From positions 60,291-124,290 of the forward strand of contig JAIEMS010000015.1 in assembly GCA_019751915.1 (NCBI GenBank): 64,000 bases of DNA. Reading direction: 5' to 3'. Under the pieces are notes generated by a model. It did not search any database. It was not told the DNA's origin and saw only the letters and a program-made list of their open reading frames with translations. Made by a program: the position numbers and the translations under genes. Shown one piece after another: positions 58,297 through 64,000 of this stretch (the first letter of the stretch is position 1; every line of letters starts with the position of its first letter). Source of the stretch: Burkholderiaceae bacterium (GTDB lineage Bacteria; Pseudomonadota; Gammaproteobacteria; Burkholderiales; Burkholderiaceae_C).

Positions 58297-61200
58297 ATGG
58301 TCGGTTTTGCTCTGCCGCTGCGCGCGCCCACCGTGACCTCTCCAACACCCCCCTCCCCCGCGGCCAACGATACCTCTGCCCAGGGGCCGCATTTGGCCGC
58401 TGTGTTGGCGCGGCAAGCGCGCATCAGTATCCGTGGTGCGCGCACGCACAACCTGCAAAATATTGACCTCGACATTCCACGCAACCAGTTGGTGGTCATT
58501 ACCGGACTGTCGGGTTCGGGTAAATCCAGCTTGGCGTTTGACACCCTCTACGCTGAAGGCCAACGCCGCTACGTCGAAAGCCTATCGACCTACGCACGCC
58601 AGTTTCTCGGGCGGCTCGACAAACCCGATGTCGATTGGATTGAAGGGCTATCGCCCGCCATCAGCATTGAGCAAAAGGCCACCAGCCACAACCCGCGCTC
58701 GACCGTCGGCACCGTGACCGAAATTCACGACTACCTGCGCTTGCTCTATGCCCGTGCTGGCACCCCCTACTGCCCAGACCACGGCGTAGCACTGGCAGCG
58801 CAAACGGTCAGTCAGATGGTCGATGCCGTACTAGCCCTGCCCGAAGATACCCGGCTGATGGTGCTAGCCCCAGTAGCACGGGGAAAGAAAGGCGAATTCA
58901 CCGAAGTCTTTACCCAAATGCAAGCGCGCGGCTATGTTCGCTTTCGTGTCGATGGGCAAATTTACGCCCACGAGCAACTTCCGGCACTCAAAAAAACCGA
59001 GAAGCACGATATCGATGTGGTCATTGACCGCATCAAAGTACGCGCCGATGTGCAACAACGCTTGGCCGAGAGCTTTGAAGCTGCCCTGCGCGTCGGCGGT
59101 GCCGAGGCCGGTGGCCGCGTGCTGGCGCTGGAGATGGACAGCAGCGCAGAACACCTGTTCAGCAGCAAATTTGCCTGCCCGGCGTGCAGCTACGCCCTGC
59201 CCGAACTGGAGCCACGCCTGTTCTCGTTTAACTCGCCACTCGGGGCTTGCCCGGCCTGCGACGGTCTGGGCCAACGCGAGGTATTTGACCCGGTGCGGGT
59301 GGTGGCATTTCCTGAATTGAGTTTGGCCGGCGGTGCCATCAAGGGCTGGGATCGGCGCAATGCCCACTACTTTGCCATGCTCGAAAGCCTGGCCCAGCAC
59401 TATGGCTTTGACATCGACACACCATTTGCAGAGCTGCCCGCAACAGTGCAACACGTCGTTCTGCAAGGCTCAGGCAACGACAACATCGCCTTCCGTTATT
59501 TTTTAGACAGTGGCACTGACAAGGGCCAGCCTATCGTCAAACAACACCCCTTTGAAGGGATTTTGCCGAACATGACCCGGCGTTTGCGCGAAACGGACTC
59601 TACGGCAGTGCGCGAAGAACTGGGCCGCTACCGCAGCACCCAACCCTGCCCGGAATGTGCCGGTGCCCGCCTGCGCCGCGAAGCCCGCCATGTCAAAGTC
59701 GGCGAAGGCACACAGGCCAAGGCCATTTTTGAAATCAGCCACGCCACCTTGAGCGAAGCCCATGCTTGGTTTACCACCCTGCAATTGACAGGTGCCAAAG
59801 CCGATATTGCCGACAAGGTGGTACGCGAAATCGCTACACGACTGCAATTTTTAAACGATGTAGGACTCAATTACCTGAGCTTAGATCGCAGTGCCGAAAC
59901 CCTATCGGGCGGCGAAGCCCAGCGCATTCGGCTGGCATCGCAAATTGGCTCGGGGCTGACCGGGGTGATGTATGTGCTCGACGAACCTAGCATTGGCCTG
60001 CACCAGCGTGACAACGACCGGCTCATTGCCACCTTGCAGCATCTGCGCGACATCGGCAACAGCGTCATCGTGGTCGAGCACGATGAAGACATGATGCGCG
60101 CCGCCGACCACATCATCGACATGGGGCCGGGGGCTGGGGTGCACGGTGGGCGGGTGATGGCGCAAGGCAACTTTGAGGCGGTACGCGCCCATCCTGACTC
60201 CCTGACCGGGCAATATCTGGCGGGAACGCGCAAGATTGCAGTCCCCCCACAGCGCACCGCGTGGCTGGCGGCCATGGCAGCACCAGCGCCCATTGCACCG
60301 GCCAAGGCGAAATCACGCTTTCCGGTCACTGCAGCCAGCCAAAAAAGGGCCGAACGTTTGGCAGAGCACCATGCCCGCCAAGGCCCGGTGCAGGCATTGC
60401 GCGTGGTCGGGGCCACTGGGAATAACCTGAAAAATGTCACGGTGGATTTCCCGGTAGGGCTGCTCACCTGCGTCACCGGGGTTTCTGGCTCGGGTAAGAG
60501 CACATTGGTCAACGATACGCTGTACGCCGCTGTAGCCCGCCAGCTCTACCGCGCCCACGACGAACCGGCAGCGCACCAAGAAATTGTCGGCATCGAATAC
60601 TTTGACAAGGTGATCAACGTCGATCAATCGCCGATTGGCCGCACCCCGCGCAGCAACCCCGCCACCTACACCGGACTATTTACACCGATCCGCGAGCTGA
60701 TGGCCGAAGTCAATACCGCCAAAGAGCGCGGTTATGGGCCGGGACGTTTTAGCTTTAACGTGGCCGGTGGGCGGTGCGAGGCTTGTCAGGGCGATGGTGT
60801 CGTCAAGGTAGAAATGCACTTTTTGCCCGATGTCTATGTCCCTTGCGATGTCTGCCACGGCCTGCGCTACAACCGCGAAACGCTGGATGTGCAATGGAAA
60901 GGTCGCAATATCGCGCAGATTTTGGATTTAACGGTCGAAGATGCCCACGCTTTCTTCAAGGATGTGCCTAGCATTGCGCGCAAGCTGCAAACGCTGTTGG
61001 ATGTGGGCCTGAGCTACATCCGGCTGGGCCAGTCGGCCACAACGCTCTCGGGCGGGGAGGCCCAGCGCGTCAAGTTGGCACAAGAGCTGTCCAAGCGCGA
61101 TACGGGCCGCACGCTCTATATTTTGGATGAACCCACCACCGGCTTGCACTTTGCCGACATTGATTTGCTGCTCAAGGTACTGCACCAACTGCGCGATGAG

Positions 61201-61380
61201 GGCAACACCATTGTGGTGATCGAGCACAACTTAGATGTCATCAAAACCGCCGACTGGTTGATCGACATGGGCCCCGAAGGCGGCGCAGAGGGCGGCGCAG
61301 TCGTCACCCAAGGAACACCCGAACAAGTGGCTGCAAACCTTGCCAGCCATACCGGACGCTACTTGCGACGCTATTTATGA
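58297..61380 (+). CDS. uvrA: UvrABC excinuclease subunit A
   Basis: 1027 residues, longer than the usual ~940. Nucleotide excision repair damage-recognition ATPase. Two ABC modules: Walker [17 protein letters not shown] (~70) and [16 protein letters not shown] (~730); zinc finger Cys in [16 protein letters not shown] and [15 protein letters not shown] [11 protein letters not shown]; signatures [16 protein letters not shown] and [15 protein letters not shown]. Extra N-terminal ~45 residues and a ~45-residue linker before ABC2 explain the length. Start ATG 58297 is preferred over longer frames. Confidence 0.96.
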   Translation: MVGFALPLRAPTVTSPTPPSPAANDTSAQGPHLAAVLARQARISIRGARTHNLQNIDLDIPRNQLVVITGLSGSGKSSLAFDTLYAEGQRRYVESLSTYARQFLGRLDKPDVDWIEGLSPAISIEQKATSHNPRSTVGTVTEIHDYLRLLYARAGTPYCPDHGVALAAQTVSQMVDAVLALPEDTRLMVLAPVARGKKGEFTEVFTQMQARGYVRFRVDGQIYAHEQLPALKKTEKHDIDVVIDRIKVRADVQQRLAESFEAALRVGGAEAGGRVLALEMDSSAEHLFSSKFACPACSYALPELEPRLFSFNSPLGACPACDGLGQREVFDPVRVVAFPELSLAGGAIKGWDRRNAHYFAMLESLAQHYGFDIDTPFAELPATVQHVVLQGSGNDNIAFRYFLDSGTDKGQPIVKQHPFEGILPNMTRRLRETDSTAVREELGRYRSTQPCPECAGARLRREARHVKVGEGTQAKAIFEISHATLSEAHAWFTTLQLTGAKADIADKVVREIATRLQFLNDVGLNYLSLDRSAETLSGGEAQRIRLASQIGSGLTGVMYVLDEPSIGLHQRDNDRLIATLQHLRDIGNSVIVVEHDEDMMRAADHIIDMGPGAGVHGGRVMAQGNFEAVRAHPDSLTGQYLAGTRKIAVPPQRTAWLAAMAAPAPIAPAKAKSRFPVTAASQKRAERLAEHHARQGPVQALRVVGATGNNLKNVTVDFPVGLLTCVTGVSGSGKSTLVNDTLYAAVARQLYRAHDEPAAHQEIVGIEYFDKVINVDQSPIGRTPRSNPATYTGLFTPIRELMAEVNTAKERGYGPGRFSFNVAGGRCEACQGDGVVKVEMHFLPDVYVPCDVCHGLRYNRETLDVQWKGRNIAQILDLTVEDAHAFFKDVPSIARKLQTLLDVGLSYIRLGQSATTLSGGEAQRVKLAQELSKRDTGRTLYILDEPTTGLHFADIDLLLKVLHQLRDEGNTIVVIEHNLDVIKTADWLIDMGPEGGAEGGAVVTQGTPEQVAANLASHTGRYLRRYL

Positions 61381-61383
61381 TGT

Positions 61384-61440
61384 TTTATGCTGATAGCCCT
61401 TATGCATCAAGGATAAGTTGCTCTTAAAATAAGAGCAAGT
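61384..61440 (-). repeat. degenerate dispersed repeat copy
   Basis: TTTTATGCTGATAGCCCTTATGCATCAAGGATAAGTTGCTC resembles the repeat by its GATAGC and AAGG parts, but is diverged. Also carries GCTCTTAAAATAAGAGC, a small inverted repeat (61422-61438). Confidence 0.45.
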
Positions 61441-61481
61441 CCAACCGTCGGATTACAACCCTAAAACACCCTGTATAAGTC

Positions 61482-61700
61482 TGTGGACAAACCATGGATA
61501 ACTTTTAAGTTATCCACAACCAATGACAAAAACAAAAAGTTATCCACTTTTGTTGTACACCGGGAACAGGGTACAGTGCACAGGTATATCAACAGGACAA
61601 CCTGTTGATTCTAAAGAATAAACAGTAGTTATCCACAGAAAAAGTGCTGCTTTACTACTACTACTATGTATTTATAGAAGAATTAATACAATAGAAGAGC
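61482..61700. other. candidate chromosomal origin (oriC): DnaA boxes, DnaA-trio-like tract, AT-rich DUE
   Basis: Perfect DnaA boxes TTATCCACA at 61510-61518 and 61629-61637; near boxes at 61482-61490 (minus-strand TTGTCCACA, one mismatch) and 61540-61548 (TTATCCACT, one mismatch), and a weaker minus-strand TTATCCATG (61493-61501). 14 bp after the last perfect box is TTACTACTACTACTATG (61652-61668), like the DnaA-trio of bacterial origins, followed by an AT-rich stretch to ~61697. Inverted repeats: TGGATAACTT/AAGTTATCCA (61496-61517) and TCAACAGG/CCTGTTGA (61589-61608). No dnaA gene is in the window. Confidence 0.75.
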
Positions 61701-61723
61701 ACAGGGTAAAAACGAGAAAGTGG

Positions 61724-61749
61724 CGGTTCTCACAAGATTTTGAGAACCG
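61724..61749 (-). terminator. hairpin at the 3' end of the last chemoreceptor
   Basis: 9-bp stem CGGTTCTCA (61724-61732)/TGAGAACCG (61741-61749), loop 8 nt, just beyond the stop at 61756. U-run is weak. Confidence 0.5.
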
Positions 61750-61755
61750 GGACGA

Positions 61756-63693
61756 TCAAGGCGTTTGCTGGTCCATCTGAAAGATGGCAACGACCTCCAC
61801 CAACTCTTGCGCTTGACCACGCAAATTGGTAGCAGCAGCAGCCATCTGTTCAACCAATGCAGCGTTTTGCTGTGTTGCTTGGTCCATTTGTGTAATTGCA
61901 CTATCTACCTGTGCTACGCCGCGTGATTGCTCTTGGCTAGCGATGCTGATTTCTCCCATGATGTCGGTAACTTGGCGAATCGAGTCCACCACCTGTGTCA
62001 TGGTGACACCTGCGTTGTCCACCAGCATGCTGCCTTGCGCTACGCGCTCAACGCTGGCGTGAATCAATGTTTTTATCTCTTGGGCTGCTTGGGCACTGCG
62101 CCCAGCGAGTGAGCGCACCTCAGAGGCCACCACGGCAAAGCCCCTGCCTTGTTCGCCGGCACGAGCGGCTTCTACGGCTGCATTGAGCGCCAGAATGTTG
62201 GTTTGAAAAGCAATGCTGTCGATCACACCGATGATGTCGGAAATTTTTTGTGACGACGCGTTGATGTCGTGCATGGTTCGCACGACCTGAGCGACCACCT
62301 CGCCCCCTTTGACGGCTACTGTGCAGGCGTTGTCGGCCAGCTGGTTGGCTTGACGGGCGTGGTCGGCGTTTTTTTGCACGGTCGCGCTGAGTTGGTCCAT
62401 CGCTGCCGCAGTTTCTCCCAATGCGCTGGCTTGGCTTTCTGTGCGGGCGGAAAGGTCGTTGTTGCCTTGGGCAATTTCTGCACTGGCAACGGCTACGTTG
62501 TGCGAACTGGTGCGTACATGGGCCACCACTGGACGCAGTTTGGCGCGCATTTGTTGCTGGGCCTCAATCAGATCTCCGACTTCGTTGCTGCCGTGGGGTA
62601 TGTCGGTGCCGCTGAGGTCGCCTTGGGCGACAGCTCTTGCCAATTGTTCTGCATGCGCCAGCGGGCGTGTGATGGAGCGCACAAAAACCAACGCTGTCAG
62701 CGCAGTGCCCGACAGCACGGCGATCAGGGTAAAAGCAACTCCGAACAAAAGTTGCTGTTGTTGCGCGACCCGTTCGCGCAAAGCCTTATCGAGGGTCTCC
62801 ATAGCGATGTCATTGACGGCAAACAGAGCGTCGATGGTCCGCGTGAAATCGTCAAAATACTCCCGCGCAGGCATTTTGAGTTCTGCTGCGTTGATCAGGT
62901 TTCGGTCGGCCATTTGGCGGGTGGCATCAATGCGCGCTTTGAGTTCTTGCACCGGGCCTTGCAATACTTCGCGAAAACGTGGGTTACTGTCCATTGCACG
63001 CTCGAAATTGCGAAACGTCTCGCCATGAACTTCACCAGCACGTTGTTGCAGTGCTTGCAGCGCACTCTTGCCTTGTGGTGGCAAGTTACCTAGCACCAGA
63101 AAGCTCGAGCCTTGGGCGCGCATGATGCCCAGTTTTTCACTCAGCATAGGGGCATGCACCAGCGACGTTTGAATGAGTGCGTTGGTGTCTGCATCGTGGT
63201 CCACTTGCAGCCCGTAAATGTGGCGCAGCCCTTCGCCCAGCAGCATGACCGATGCAATCAGCTGTGTGTGCTGGGCTGTGCTTTGCGTTTGCACGATGGC
63301 GCGTGTGCCCACTGCCTGCTCCAGTGTTTGCCACGTTTGTTTCACCTGTGCCCAACTGGTATTTTGGGGTGTTGGTACTTGTGCCGCGGCAAAACGTGCG
63401 TCCACCTCACTGATCGCTTTGCCCAGTGCATCGCGTACTCCCGGACGGCGAGCACCAAGTTCTTCATTGCCACTGAGCATGCTGGCAGACAGGCCCCGGT
63501 GTATTTGCATCAATTGCACCACCTTGTTGAGGGCGATGAGCGATGGTGTGCCTGCAACCTCTCTACGCGCTGTGGCCATGTTGTGGAGCGCTTCGCTCAC
63601 GTATAAAAAGGTGGGAAGAACACTCATCAACAGTCCCATCAGTCCGAGAAGGACAAATTTATGGAGCAGGCTCAGGCGGTGAAGAATAGACAT
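61756..63693 (-). CDS. methyl-accepting chemotaxis protein with nitrate/nitrite-sensing-like domain
   Basis: 645 residues. TM1 ~12-32, large periplasmic helical domain ~45-300 with [17 protein letters not shown], similar to the ERGxSA core of NIT domains, TM2 ~313-335, HAMP ~335-390, signalling domain with [20 protein letters not shown]. No CheR pentapeptide. Start [17 protein letters not shown]. Sensing of nitrate/nitrite is inferred from one motif only. Confidence 0.93.
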   Translation of the reverse strand: MSILHRLSLLHKFVLLGLMGLLMSVLPTFLYVSEALHNMATARREVAGTPSLIALNKVVQLMQIHRGLSASMLSGNEELGARRPGVRDALGKAISEVDARFAAAQVPTPQNTSWAQVKQTWQTLEQAVGTRAIVQTQSTAQHTQLIASVMLLGEGLRHIYGLQVDHDADTNALIQTSLVHAPMLSEKLGIMRAQGSSFLVLGNLPPQGKSALQALQQRAGEVHGETFRNFERAMDSNPRFREVLQGPVQELKARIDATRQMADRNLINAAELKMPAREYFDDFTRTIDALFAVNDIAMETLDKALRERVAQQQQLLFGVAFTLIAVLSGTALTALVFVRSITRPLAHAEQLARAVAQGDLSGTDIPHGSNEVGDLIEAQQQMRAKLRPVVAHVRTSSHNVAVASAEIAQGNNDLSARTESQASALGETAAAMDQLSATVQKNADHARQANQLADNACTVAVKGGEVVAQVVRTMHDINASSQKISDIIGVIDSIAFQTNILALNAAVEAARAGEQGRGFAVVASEVRSLAGRSAQAAQEIKTLIHASVERVAQGSMLVDNAGVTMTQVVDSIRQVTDIMGEISIASQEQSRGVAQVDSAITQMDQATQQNAALVEQMAAAATNLRGQAQELVEVVAIFQMDQQTP

Positions 63694-64000
63694 GAAGAGT
63701 GCAAAAAGGAGGATAGTGGGATGCTACGAAAGGTTCTACAGCGTGACTTTTTTGCGTACAAGCGGGTTTATTCTCACTTTGCCTCTTCGGGTTGTGCAAT
63801 GTCTTGGTTTTGACACAGTTTTGTGCAAAAAAGTGGCTCGACCCTTATTTTTGGCACTATTTTGGCGATACATGCGCCATTTTTTCAAGGCAATGGTCCA
63901 CACCTCGGCGTGGTACTTCGGTGCTAGGGCTTGTCATCAATCAATTCCGATGGTGTGACGGAGTTGCTACCGCTCATGACAACCACACCATGGATGCCAC
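63694..64000. other. right-edge region, no supported gene
   Basis: 307 bp. Contains the presumed promoter of the minus-strand chemoreceptor. Plus-strand frames (88 codons, or a 30-codon frame after AAGGAGG at ~63704) are Phe/Cys/Arg-rich and look non-coding. Nothing recognised. Confidence 0.5.

Larger units (their letters stand above)
61381..61755. other. intergenic region containing candidate replication origin
   Basis: 375 bp between convergent uvrA and a chemoreceptor. Contains a repeat copy (61384-61440), the DnaA-box cluster and AT-rich stretch (61482-61700) and a hairpin (61724-61749). No gene. Confidence 0.85.

Noticed and set aside
63692..63958. 88-codon plus-strand frame at the right edge
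   Set aside because: Cys/Phe/Arg-rich, no family resemblance and it overlaps the likely promoter of the minus-strand receptor. The AGGAGG nearby leads only to a 30-codon frame.

Overview
The window looks like a piece of the chromosome of a motile, metal-handling betaproteobacterium, most probably a Burkholderiales species of the Comamonadaceae type. This rests on family-level recognition, gene order (mnmG-rsmG-parA-hydrolase-parB), moderate-to-high GC coding DNA, and a diverged intergenic repeat (TTTGATAGCT-type stem, later AAGxGCTAGAGGC-type tail) that I associate with this family. No phage, transposon, CRISPR array, rRNA or tRNA gene was seen.

Layout. 1-1055 is the 3' end of a GGDEF-EAL gene. 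1.24-10.0 kb is a cobalamin (corrin ring) operon behind a cobalamin riboswitch: cbiF, cbiX, cbiC, cbiD, cbiET, cbiL, a split cbiG, a stand-alone CbiM-type permease and cbiH. Most genes overlap by ATGA. A TonB-dependent receptor (10.0-12.1 kb) follows 28 bp later. Together they would import cobalt or a corrinoid across the outer membrane, handle Co2+ and build the corrin ring by the early-cobalt route. 12.4-18.6 kb (minus strand) is the chromosome-segregation block parB-parA with rsmG and mnmG, and holds three parS sites inside coding sequence. 19.2-29.8 kb mixes polyphosphate:AMP phosphotransferase, an AT-rich island with DUF3147 and a chemoreceptor, a Nudix hydrolase, a secreted trypsin-like protease, argC, sucCD and a PP2C-FHA pair. 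29.9-43.6 kb carries dinG, yjdM, a PHA-depolymerase-like esterase, a methyltransferase, an NlpC/P60 lipoprotein, DAHP synthase, a 1352-residue GAF/PAS/GGDEF/EAL protein, a Spy/CpxP-like His-rich protein and rdgC. 43.7-51.2 kb has three chemoreceptors around a copper pair (copZ-like chaperone and divergent copA ATPase). 51.2-61.4 kb holds an old yellow enzyme, a GST, mnmA, a globin-coupled diguanylate cyclase overlapping an RskA-like gene, ssb, an MFS exporter and uvrA. A fifth chemoreceptor ends the window.

The two most notable signals are (i) the 61.48-61.70 kb gap between uvrA and the last chemoreceptor, which has two perfect and several near-perfect DnaA boxes, inverted repeats, a TAC-repeat tract resembling a DnaA-trio and an AT-rich stretch, i.e. 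the architecture of a chromosomal origin; and (ii) the parS cluster 45-48 kb away, which would fit an origin-proximal segregation centre. The window is also dense in signalling: five chemoreceptors, three c-di-GMP enzymes and a phosphatase/FHA pair. All starts are chosen from sequence alone; functions are family inferences.
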